NCBI GenBank assembly: GCA_964236535.1
Contig: CAXSEF010000093.1
Coordinates: 1 to 12,285, forward strand
Reading direction: 5' to 3'
Length of the DNA stretch: 12,285 nucleotides
DNA from: CAXSEF01 sp964236535
GTDB taxonomy: Bacteria; Pseudomonadota; Alphaproteobacteria; Acetobacterales; Acetobacteraceae
Position 1 is the stretch's first letter, and each line of letters begins with the position of its first letter. Under the pieces are notes generated by a model. That model made no database searches and was not told the DNA's origin. It worked only from the letters and a program-made list of their open reading frames with translations. This document shows positions 5,523 to 12,095 of the stretch, one piece after another. A program made the position numbers and the translations under genes.

Positions 5523-8411
5523 ATGGCGATCTATCACGCCCACATCCAAGTAATTGGTCGCTCGGCGGGCCGGAGCGTGGTGGCGGCGGCAGCCTATCGT
5601 GCTGCGTCGGAGCTGCAGGACGATCGGCAGAACCGTGCGCACGACTACACGGCGAAGCAGGGTGTGGTGCATTCCGAGATCATGCTGCCCGAGGGTGCGC
5701 CGGTTCGATGGGAGCAGGGTGAGACGAAGGCGAGCCTGCATGCGGCGCGCTCGACACTTTGGAACGAGGTGGAGGCGACGGAGCGCCGGAAAGACGCGCA
5801 GCTTGCGCGCGAGATGGAGTTCGCGATCCCGCGCGAGCTGCCGCGCACGGAGGCGATCCGGTTGGCGCGGGATTTCGTGCGCGAGCAGTTCGTGGACCGG
5901 GGGATGGTGGCGGACCTGAACGTGCACTGGGACGTGGGCAAGGACGGGGGATTGAAGCCGCACGCGCACGTCATGCTGACCATGCGGGGCGTGACGCCCG
6001 AGGGGTTCGGCCCGAAGGAGCGGGAGTGGAACGCGACGGGGCTGTACGAGGGTGCGCGGCAGCGTTTGGCGGAGCTTGCGAACGAGCGTCTTGCGGAGTG
6101 CGGGTATGACGTGCGGATCGACCACCGGACGTATGCGGAGCAGGGGATTGCGCTGGAGCCGCAGAACAAGATCGGTCCTGCGGGAGCGCGGCGTGCTGCG
6201 CGTCAGGCGGAGCATGGCGAGAGTGCGGAGCGAGCGGCCGAGCACTTGGCGATTGCGCGCCGGAACGGCGAGGCGATCCTGGCGGAGCCTGGGGTGGTTC
6301 TGGACGCGATCACGCGGCAGCACTCGACGTTCTCGCGTCGCGACCTGGCGCGGTTCGTGGATCGGCACACGGCGGACGGCGAGCAGTTCGCGGCGGCGAT
6401 GGCGAAGGTGGAGGCATCGCCCGAGTTGGTGCGCGTGGGGGTGGACGGGCGGGGTCAGGACCGGTTCAGCACGCGCGAGATGCTGGCGGTGGAGCAGCGG
6501 CTTGAGACGTCGGCGTTGGCGCTGTCGGAGAGCCGGACGCATGCGGTGAAGGCGGACCGTCGGCGTGTGGCGATGGCGGGTTCGGGTCTTGGCGCGGAGC
6601 AGGCGGCAGCATTCGGGCATGTGACGCGGTCGCGGGACCTGACGGTGGTGGTGGGCTACGCGGGGACGGGGAAGAGCACGATGCTGGGGGTGGCCCGGCA
6701 GGCGTGGGAGGCGGAGGGCTACCGTGTGGTGGGAGCCGCGCTGTCGGGGATCGCGGCGGAGGGTCTGGAGGCAGGGAGCGGGATCGGATCACGGACGCTG
6801 GCGAGCCTGGAGTTCGGGTGGAAGGACGGGCGGGACCTGCTGACCAGGCGGGACGTGCTGGTGGTGGACGAGGCGGGGATGGTGGGATCGCGCCAGCTCG
6901 AGCGCGTGCTGTCGGCGGCGAAGGCGGCCGGGGCCAAGGTGGTGCTTGTGGGCGACCCGGAGCAGCTGCAGGCGATCGAGGCGGGTGCTGCGTTCCGGGC
7001 GGTGGCGGAGCGTGTGGGATCGGTGGAGATCACCGAGGTGCGGCGGCAGCGCGAAGCGTGGCAGCGGGAGGCAACGCGAGAGCTCGCGACGGGCGGGACG
7101 GGCAAGGCGCTGCAGCGCTACGAACAGTACGGAATGGTACATGAGTCGGAGACCCGGGAGGCGGCGATGGTGTCTCTGGTAGCCGGATGGGACACGGAGC
7201 GGCGGGCGGCCCCTCTGGCGACGCGGGTCATGCTGGCCTCGACGCGGGCGGACGTGGCGGAGCTGAACGGTCTGGCGCGGGAGCAGCTGCGGGCGGCCGG
7301 GGAGCTTGGGCCGGACCAGGTTGTGGAGACGGAGCGGGGGGAGCGGTCCCTGGCCGTGGGGGACCGTGTGATGTTCGGCCGCAACGAGCGGGGGCTTGGG
7401 GCGCAGCCGGATGGCCGGGGCGGGGTGGCTGTGAAGAACGGCACGCTGGGGACGGTGCTGGCGGTGGAGGCTGGGGGCGAGCGGCTGACGGTGCAGGTGG
7501 ACGGCCAAGGCGGGCAGGAGGGGAAGGACGTGACCTTCTATCTCCGGGACTACGGGCACGTGGACCACGGGTATGCGGCGACGGTGCACAAGGCACAGGG
7601 GGTGACAGTGGACCGTGCGCATGTGCTGGCGTCGCGGTTCATGGACCGGCACGGGGCGTATGTGGGCCTGACGCGCCACCGGGACGGGGTGTCGCTGCAC
7701 TACGGACGCGACGAGTTCGCCGACTCTGCGGCGCTGGCCCAGGTGCTGGGGCGGGAGCGGGCGAAGGACACCACCCTGGACTATGGCGACCGAGGCGGGG
7801 TCGAGGATCTGGTGGCGGGGTATACCGAGCGGCGCGGGCTGGGGCCGGAGCGCGAGACGGTGCTGCGGCAGGCGGCGACGCGGGCAGCGTCCGAGCAGAA
7901 GGCGGCGGAGCAGCAGCAGGCCGTCGACGCCGGCAGGGCGGGGTTTCGTGCGCGGTACGAGGCGCACAAAGCGGAGCAGCGGGCGGCGAAGGATCGCGAG
8001 GTGCAGGCGCGTGGGCTGGTGCAGGCGTGGGACTTGGCGCTGCACGCCTATTCCAAGGCGCTGCCGGGGCTGGAGGTGGATGCGACGCTTGGGGGCACGC
8101 GGGAACGGGTTCAGGAGCTGGGCCGGGCGATGAAGCAGCAGCCAGGGGTGGTGCAGATCCTGCACGAGCGCGGGGCGGAGTTTGGGGTGGGCGAGAGGCC
8201 GCAGCTGGCGCGGGCGGTGGCGAGCACCCAGCCGGAGTGGGTGGTGGGCCAGATGCTTCAGCAGGCCGAGGTGGGGATGTGGGCGCAGCTGCGGCAGCAG
8301 GCGGAACTTGAGGCGGTGCGTGTGGCGCAGGAGGCGGCACGCAAGCTGGAGCAGGAGCAGCAGGCGCGGGCGCGGCAGGGACCGCGCCAGGGTCGTGGGA
8401 TGAGCATGTGA
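5523..8411 (+). CDS. traA: TraA relaxase-helicase (MobQ family)
   Basis: This is a 962-aa protein from ATG 5523. GTG 5514 is possible too, with GGAG at 5507-5510; ATG is preferred because relatives begin MAIYH. The N-terminal ~240 residues form a MobQ relaxase: catalytic Tyr25 in AAAAYRAA and a metal-binding H-x-H in KPHAHVMLTMRG near residue 145. A RecD/TraI-like helicase follows, with Walker A GYAGTGKST near 380, Walker B VVDEAGMVGS near 447, HGYAATVHKAQGVTVDRAHV near 685, and YVGLTRHRD after it. The C-terminal ~170 residues are charged and coiled-coil rich. The protein nicks oriT, stays bound to the 5' end and unwinds the strand for transfer. It is somewhat shorter than Ti TraA. No coupling protein or type IV secretion genes exist here, so transfer needs a helper. 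Confidence 0.95.
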   Translation: MAIYHAHIQVIGRSAGRSVVAAAAYRAASELQDDRQNRAHDYTAKQGVVHSEIMLPEGAPVRWEQGETKASLHAARSTLWNEVEATERRKDAQLAREMEFAIPRELPRTEAIRLARDFVREQFVDRGMVADLNVHWDVGKDGGLKPHAHVMLTMRGVTPEGFGPKEREWNATGLYEGARQRLAELANERLAECGYDVRIDHRTYAEQGIALEPQNKIGPAGARRAARQAEHGESAERAAEHLAIARRNGEAILAEPGVVLDAITRQHSTFSRRDLARFVDRHTADGEQFAAAMAKVEASPELVRVGVDGRGQDRFSTREMLAVEQRLETSALALSESRTHAVKADRRRVAMAGSGLGAEQAAAFGHVTRSRDLTVVVGYAGTGKSTMLGVARQAWEAEGYRVVGAALSGIAAEGLEAGSGIGSRTLASLEFGWKDGRDLLTRRDVLVVDEAGMVGSRQLERVLSAAKAAGAKVVLVGDPEQLQAIEAGAAFRAVAERVGSVEITEVRRQREAWQREATRELATGGTGKALQRYEQYGMVHESETREAAMVSLVAGWDTERRAAPLATRVMLASTRADVAELNGLAREQLRAAGELGPDQVVETERGERSLAVGDRVMFGRNERGLGAQPDGRGGVAVKNGTLGTVLAVEAGGERLTVQVDGQGGQEGKDVTFYLRDYGHVDHGYAATVHKAQGVTVDRAHVLASRFMDRHGAYVGLTRHRDGVSLHYGRDEFADSAALAQVLGRERAKDTTLDYGDRGGVEDLVAGYTERRGLGPERETVLRQAATRAASEQKAAEQQQAVDAGRAGFRARYEAHKAEQRAAKDREVQARGLVQAWDLALHAYSKALPGLEVDATLGGTRERVQELGRAMKQQPGVVQILHERGAEFGVGERPQLARAVASTQPEWVVGQMLQQAEVGMWAQLRQQAELEAVRVAQEAARKLEQEQQARARQGPRQGRGMSM

Positions 8412-9043
8412 TGAGCGAGACCGAGGACCGTTTGTATGGGCTGATGGAGGTCGTGGAGCGCCAGCAGGCGGCGGTGCAGGCGGCGCTTGAGGGGTTGGCG
8501 GCGGAGCGGGTGGCACTGCAGCGGGAGCGAGAGAAGCTGGCGCGCGGGGTTCAGAGCCTGGAGGCAGGTGCGCGAGCAGGGGTGCAGCTGGCGGTGACGG
8601 AGAGCCTGTCGAGTGTGGGCCCGATGCTGGCGGCGAAGGTGGACGGCGCGATGCAGGCGATGGAGGGTGCGGTGTCTGGGGCGGCGAGCACGGCGCACCA
8701 GGCGACAGCGGCGATGCGCGAGGTGGTGGAGTGGGCGAGCTGGCGGCTGCTAGGGTGGATCGTGGGACTGGGACTGACGCTTATACTGGTGGGGTGGCTG
8801 GCGAGTGCGGCGGTGCTGTGGTGGGACAGGGGAGCGATTGCAGAGGCGCAGTTGGAGAAGGGTCAATTACAGTCTCAAGTAGCTGAGTTAAAGGCTAACT
8901 ATGATGGATGGGTAAAAACGGGATTTCAGGGAAAGATAATACGATGTAATCCAGGAAATAGGCCCTGCATAAGGATAAATGAATCTGCTGGTAATTTCTC
9001 AAAAGAAGAAAAAGGAGACTATCGCGTAATCTATGGATACTGA
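8411..9043 (+). CDS. Membrane-anchored coiled-coil protein, probable mobilization accessory
   Basis: This 210-aa protein's ATG (8411) overlaps the traA stop by one base; a GTG at 8408 is an alternative. Residues 1-105 are helical and Gln/Glu/Ala-rich, probably a coiled coil. Residues about 111-138 form one membrane segment (WRLLGWIVGLGLTLILVGWL and onward). The remainder is a short charged helix and a small C-terminal domain with a C-x6-C-I-R-I pattern ending DYRVIYGY. This plan resembles accessory proteins following MobQ relaxases, which may bring the relaxosome to the membrane. The function is inferred from context. Oddly, codon usage switches near residue 148 (about 8860) from GC-rich to strongly AT-rich while the frame and the domain plan stay intact, suggesting a hybrid gene. 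Confidence 0.7.
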   Translation: MSETEDRLYGLMEVVERQQAAVQAALEGLAAERVALQREREKLARGVQSLEAGARAGVQLAVTESLSSVGPMLAAKVDGAMQAMEGAVSGAASTAHQATAAMREVVEWASWRLLGWIVGLGLTLILVGWLASAAVLWWDRGAIAEAQLEKGQLQSQVAELKANYDGWVKTGFQGKIIRCNPGNRPCIRINESAGNFSKEEKGDYRVIYGY

Positions 9044-9101
9044 TATATTACGCTAACTATTATGTACTTTATTTTGCATAGTAGCTCAAAAATAAAAGTT
9101 C

Positions 9102-9130
9102 TTGACAGAAAGCGATAGGAGCAACAAAAT
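9102..9130 (+). promoter_or_regulatory. Candidate promoter of the AbiE-type operon
   Basis: A perfect -35 TTGACA at 9102-9107 is followed after exactly 17 bp by CAAAAT at 9125-9130, a fair -10. The first palindrome starts 6 bp after the -35 and covers the -10, so a protein bound there would block RNA polymerase. A second, weaker TTGAAC (9247-9252) with TAATGT (9270-9275), also at 17 bp, overlaps the second palindrome in the same way. Confidence 0.5.
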
Positions 9131-9158
9131 GTCCTTAGGACATTTTGTTGCTCCTATC
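9114..9158. repeat. 45-bp palindrome 1 (22-bp arms), probable operator
   Basis: Arms 9114-9135 and 9137-9158 are perfectly complementary around a single T at 9136. The centre reads ATGTCCTTAGGACAT, which recurs in palindrome 2. No U-tract follows it, so it does not look like a terminator. In studied AbiE systems the AbiEi antitoxin binds paired inverted repeats in its own promoter. Confidence 0.7.
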
Positions 9159-9259
9159 ACACACCTTGCTACGAGGCTGTTTAGCGCAATAACCTACTGA
9201 AATCAAACGCCGAAAAAACTTTTAGCCCGATTTTCAATAAAATCTCTTGAACTAGCATT

Positions 9260-9298
9260 GCCTACACCTTAATGTCCTTAGGACATTAAGGTGTAGGC
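9260..9298. repeat. 39-bp palindrome 2 (19-bp arms), operator and possible RNA hairpin over the start
   Basis: Arms 9260-9278 and 9280-9298 are perfect around T 9279. The 17-bp centre is identical to that of palindrome 1; the outer arms differ. The right arm ends one base before the GTG start at 9300 and includes AAGG at 9288-9291, the likely ribosome binding site, so transcripts starting upstream would fold it away. Confidence 0.7.
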
Positions 9299-9299
9299 G

Positions 9300-10154
9300 G
9301 TGGCACTTACGATTGCAGATGCCGCAAGGCAGATATTAGTAGAAGAGAAGCGGCCGGTTTTATCTAGTCACGACCTAAATAATTTCCTGCTGCGGCTTTA
9401 TCAAGGAGCTTACTCCAATAAAATAGAAGTTCGCACTAGAAAAAAGGAACCTTCTGAAAACGACATTTATCGTTCTTTCCAACGGTTAAAAGACTCACGC
9501 GTTGTTCGGGACGATCCAGATTTTGGTTCGGGTGTATACCAAGTTTTTGATGTACTCGAACAATCGGCAGAGGCTGTATGCTGTAGTGTTGATCCTCTTT
9601 GTTATGTATCACATTTAGCAGCTATGCAAATGCAAGGGCTTACAGACCGAAATCCAGTTGAGCTGACGTTTACTCGCCCAGCCGATGTTTTGTGGCGGGC
9701 AGAAATACAAGCACGTAGTAAGCTCGCGTATCCGCGATCTCGCCGCAGTTTTCCAGAACGAGTACGAGGGCGAGCTGTTCTTATCCACGACTCTAGGCAT
9801 CCTGGAGTCTATGAGGCTGCAGGTCCAATAGTCCGCGTATCTACGATTGGACAAACATTTTTAGATATGGTGACGCGACCTGTGTGGTGTGGTGGTATGG
9901 CGCATGTTATTGAGGTTTGGGAAAGAGAAGCTCAACTACATGTAGAAGAAATCATTTCTAGCGTAGAGAATTCTTCTATTAAGCTTCCAAAAGTTCGCGC
10001 CGGATATATTTTAGATGAGATTCTTAATATCTCTGATGAAAGAGTTTTGGCTTGGCGCGCGCTAGCTCAGCGGGGAAGTTCGCAAAAACTAGATCCTGAA
10101 CAGCCTTATGCGCCAACGTTCTCGGAATTATGGATGCTTTCCCTAAATGCTTGA
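9300..10154 (+). CDS. abiEi: AbiEi-like antitoxin/transcriptional repressor (type IV TA)
   Basis: This 284-aa protein starts at GTG 9300, the only reasonable start: no in-frame ATG occurs until well inside, and AAGG lies eight bases upstream. The N-terminal ~95 residues look like a winged-helix domain (TIADAARQILVEEKRPVLSS, then DIYRSFQRLKDSRVVRDD). The following region has the layout of the AbiEi C-terminal domain: CYVSHLAAMQMQGLTDRNP, a strand-rich middle, then VSTIGQTFLDMVTRPVWCGG, close to the 'tpertLlD..rp..cGG' block of that family. Known AbiEi proteins repress their own promoter and antagonise the AbiEii toxin without direct binding. It overlaps the toxin gene by 8 bases. It is AT-rich, unlike most of the plasmid, indicating a separate origin. 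Confidence 0.78.
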   Translation: MALTIADAARQILVEEKRPVLSSHDLNNFLLRLYQGAYSNKIEVRTRKKEPSENDIYRSFQRLKDSRVVRDDPDFGSGVYQVFDVLEQSAEAVCCSVDPLCYVSHLAAMQMQGLTDRNPVELTFTRPADVLWRAEIQARSKLAYPRSRRSFPERVRGRAVLIHDSRHPGVYEAAGPIVRVSTIGQTFLDMVTRPVWCGGMAHVIEVWEREAQLHVEEIISSVENSSIKLPKVRAGYILDEILNISDERVLAWRALAQRGSSQKLDPEQPYAPTFSELWMLSLNA

Positions 10155-11055
10155 ACCTCATCCTTCTGCAGTTATCGACATATCTTCCTGGGTAATAAAA
10201 GCAATTATAAATCCTGTACTTTATCGTCAAAGAAAAGTAACGGAAATATTGTTACACGCTATATCTCTGGTTCCTGGTTTTGAGGAGGGATTATTCCTTA
10301 AAGGCGGTATACTTATGGCCTTGGCATATAATAGCAGTCGAAATACAGGAGATATTGATTTCTCTGCAACAGGAGATCCAGAAGAAATAAAACAAAAAGT
10401 AATATTATTATTAAATAATGCCTTATTAAGTGCAGCACGCACTACTGGTCATAATGATATTATATGTAAAGTGCAGCGCGTTACACCTCGACCAAGGCCA
10501 GAAACATTTGCTGAATCTCCTTTTCCTGCTTTAGAAATTACCATTGGATCTGCTGCTCGTATGAATGTTTCTGAAGAAAAGCGCCTTAGTGAAGGAAAAT
10601 CTTTGCAGGTCGTGCGTATAGATTTAAGCTTTCGAGAACCAATAGGAAGCGTTCAAAAACTTATCATAGGTGACGGAAAAACTGTTCAAGCATACGGCTT
10701 GTATGATTTAGTCGCGGAAAAATTAAGAGCTATTTTACAACAGATTATTCGCCCTCATCCTGGTTCACGTCGACAAGATGTATACGACATTTCTTGTCTT
10801 ATTCCTTTGATCGATTTAGATGGCGAAGAAAAATCTAATATCCTAGTTATATTACGGAAAAAAAGTCGGGAGCGCGGTTTTGAGCCAACAAAAGAGATGA
10901 TCACAGATATTAGAATAGATGAAAAACTAAGAGTAGGCTGGGATACACTAGCTTCAGAAATAGAAGGAAAGCTACCAATATTTGATATATGCTTTGGGAA
11001 AGTTAAGGAATTTTATCAAGGGTTGCCTTGGGAAAAGACTGAAACTCCTCCTTGA
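10147..11055 (+). CDS. abiEii: AbiEii-like nucleotidyltransferase toxin (type IV TA)
   Basis: This 302-aa protein starts at ATG 10147, overlapping the antitoxin stop. It has the AbiEii/DUF1814 nucleotidyltransferase signatures: LKGGILMALAYN at residues 51-62, followed by SRNTGDIDFS with the metal-binding D69-I-D71. A third acidic strand (VVRIDLSF) follows, then the family block YDLVAEKLRAILQQ and RRQDVYDISCLI. By family knowledge AbiEii enzymes inhibit growth by transferring nucleotides, with tRNA 3' ends as substrate in related toxins, and can abort phage infection. Here it may stabilise the plasmid, defend against phage, or both. The gene is strongly AT-rich. Its stop is 12 bp before the dyad at 11067-11104, close to the end of the AT-rich island. 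Confidence 0.85.
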   Translation: MLEPHPSAVIDISSWVIKAIINPVLYRQRKVTEILLHAISLVPGFEEGLFLKGGILMALAYNSSRNTGDIDFSATGDPEEIKQKVILLLNNALLSAARTTGHNDIICKVQRVTPRPRPETFAESPFPALEITIGSAARMNVSEEKRLSEGKSLQVVRIDLSFREPIGSVQKLIIGDGKTVQAYGLYDLVAEKLRAILQQIIRPHPGSRRQDVYDISCLIPLIDLDGEEKSNILVILRKKSRERGFEPTKEMITDIRIDEKLRVGWDTLASEIEGKLPIFDICFGKVKEFYQGLPWEKTETPP

Positions 11056-11066
11056 TTGTTGTGACT

Positions 11067-11104
11067 GTATCACTCTCTCAAACGGACGTTTGACAGAGTG
11101 ATAC
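11067..11104. repeat. 38-bp dyad at the AT-rich/GC-rich junction
   Basis: Arms 11067-11084 and 11087-11104 are complementary at 17 of 18 positions, with GA between them. The site lies between the convergent ends of the AbiEii toxin and beta-lactamase genes. Its right arm is nearly repeated, in the same orientation, at 12056-12074 beside the recombinase gene. It could be a recombinase core site or a terminator hairpin, but no U-tract follows on either strand. Confidence 0.65.
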
Positions 11105-11128
11105 GGCCTCTGATGCAACCTAGAAAAG

Positions 11129-11989
11129 TCATCCAGTCCAGGCCACGATTGCCGAACCAACCTCGCGCAGTACCGCTTCCTGCGCTTCCGTCTCCAACCC
11201 GGGAGCGTCGTAGTAAGCGGCCATTACAAGGGGAGCGTTCCTCGGACGGCGTACGAGCGCGTAGTCGTTGCACTCGCCTTCACCTGTCCCGGTCCTGTCC
11301 GCAGTTACCCACTCCGGCGGAAACGAGGCGCGCAGGCGGGTTCTGCCTACCTGGCACGCCACCATCCAGCCTTCCAGTCGTGTACGCGATGCCGGGGTCA
11401 GCACGTCGCCCAGCAGGATCGTCCTCGCAGTCCCTGTGATGGCACGCGGCGTCGTGGTGTCCAGTGTCCCCGAGCGTTCGCCGGCCGCGAGCTCGTAGCG
11501 GTCGAAGCGTGTGACCGGGTCACCCAGAGTCCGTGCAAAAGCCGTAAGCGCCGGCGGCCCACCCACACGCGCGAGCAGCAGGTTGGCCGCTGCGTTGTCG
11601 CTGACCAGCAGGATCGCCTCGCACAGTGCGCCTACCGTCAACCTGCCCTTTCCTACGTGGGCGTTGGTCACCGGGGAAGGCGGCACCAGATCCCGTTTGC
11701 TGTAAGGCACCATGCTCGCCAAGCTGTCGCGACCGGCATCGACGTGCGCCAGCACCAGGGCGGCGAGCACGCCCTTGAACGTGCTGCACAGCAGGAAACG
11801 TTCATCGGCGCGATGTGCCAGGATTTTTCCCGAACCGGTGTCGAGGACGAACACCCCGAGACGACCGCCGTGCCGCGCCTCGATCGCGGCGATCGAAGCA
11901 CCCTCATCCGGGATGGCCGCCGCAGTTTTTACGGTCAGCAAGGCCGATGTGCCGGCAATCAGACCGCGCCGCGTTAGGGAAAAGATCAT
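11129..11989 (-). CDS. Class A beta-lactamase with a Tat-like signal peptide
   Basis: This is a 286-aa enzyme from ATG 11989, with AAGGA about eight bases upstream. The N-terminus SLTRRGLIAGTSALL is a twin-arginine signal with cleavage probably near TAAA, so it folds before export to the periplasm. Class A motifs: S70-x-x-K in CSTFKG, SDN (130) in VSDNAAANLLL, the omega loop RFDRYELAAGE with Arg164 and Glu166, the DTTTP segment, and RTG at 234-236 in WVTADRTGTG. It hydrolyses beta-lactam rings by serine acylation and Glu166-assisted deacylation. Oddities are Arg at 234, as in CARB/RTG enzymes, and AAG where L169-N170 is usual; Gly170 also occurs in GES-1. The gene is GC-rich, bracketed by related repeats, and divergent from the recombinase. 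The substrate range cannot be predicted. Confidence 0.9.
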   Translation of the reverse strand: MIFSLTRRGLIAGTSALLTVKTAAAIPDEGASIAAIEARHGGRLGVFVLDTGSGKILAHRADERFLLCSTFKGVLAALVLAHVDAGRDSLASMVPYSKRDLVPPSPVTNAHVGKGRLTVGALCEAILLVSDNAAANLLLARVGGPPALTAFARTLGDPVTRFDRYELAAGERSGTLDTTTPRAITGTARTILLGDVLTPASRTRLEGWMVACQVGRTRLRASFPPEWVTADRTGTGEGECNDYALVRRPRNAPLVMAAYYDAPGLETEAQEAVLREVGSAIVAWTG

Positions 11990-12095
11990 GCGATCATCCT
12001 TTTGCGACTGGCACCAAGGGCGCCCGAATAAGTGACGGCATGTCATGCGTTGGCCCGTTTGACAGGGGTGATACACCCCCCGCAAGGCTTGAGGG
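11990..12095. other. Divergent control gap between beta-lactamase and recombinase
   Basis: This 106-bp gap holds an 11-bp palindrome (12038-12048, GCATGTCATGC), the repeat at 12056-12074, and a small GGGGTG/CACCCC stem around ATA (12065-12079). These may be accessory and core binding sites for the recombinase, which commonly regulates its own promoter. I could not assign either promoter with confidence. Confidence 0.4.
12056..12074 (+). repeat. Direct repeat related to the right arm of the 11067-11104 dyad
   Basis: CGTTTGACAGGGGTGATAC here matches CGTTTGACAGAGTGATAC at 11087-11104 apart from one substitution and one inserted base. The two lie in the same orientation about 970 bp apart with only the beta-lactamase gene between them. 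It contains TTGACA, so a promoter role is an alternative. Confidence 0.6.

Larger units (their letters stand above)
9044..9299. promoter_or_regulatory. AT-rich control region of the AbiE-type operon
   Basis: This 256-bp gap contains no gene. It holds two long near-perfect palindromes (9114-9158 and 9260-9298) sharing a 17-bp core, each placed 12-13 bp after a TTGAC/TTGAA hexamer. The arrangement suggests tandem operator-promoter units. The 100 bp between them has no further structure I can support. Confidence 0.6.

Noticed and set aside
7187..8311. Long Gly/Ala-rich open frame on the plus strand inside traA
   Set aside because: It is a frame-shifted reading of GC-rich codons with almost no aromatic or structured segments.
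6789..8516. Long open frame on the minus strand opposite traA (575 codons), with similar ones at 5307-6620 and 7639-8340
   Set aside because: They are Pro/Arg/Leu-rich, lack any family motif, and mirror the codon bias of traA, which has complete relaxase and helicase motifs. They are antisense shadows of a GC-rich gene.
9114..9158. Palindrome 1 as a rho-independent terminator of the upstream mobilization gene
   Set aside because: It lacks a T run on the downstream side, it overlaps a good promoter, and its core recurs at a second operator-like site.
9779..9790. TTATCCACG as a DnaA box
   Set aside because: It is a single copy within the abiEi coding sequence, far from rep, with no supporting repeats.
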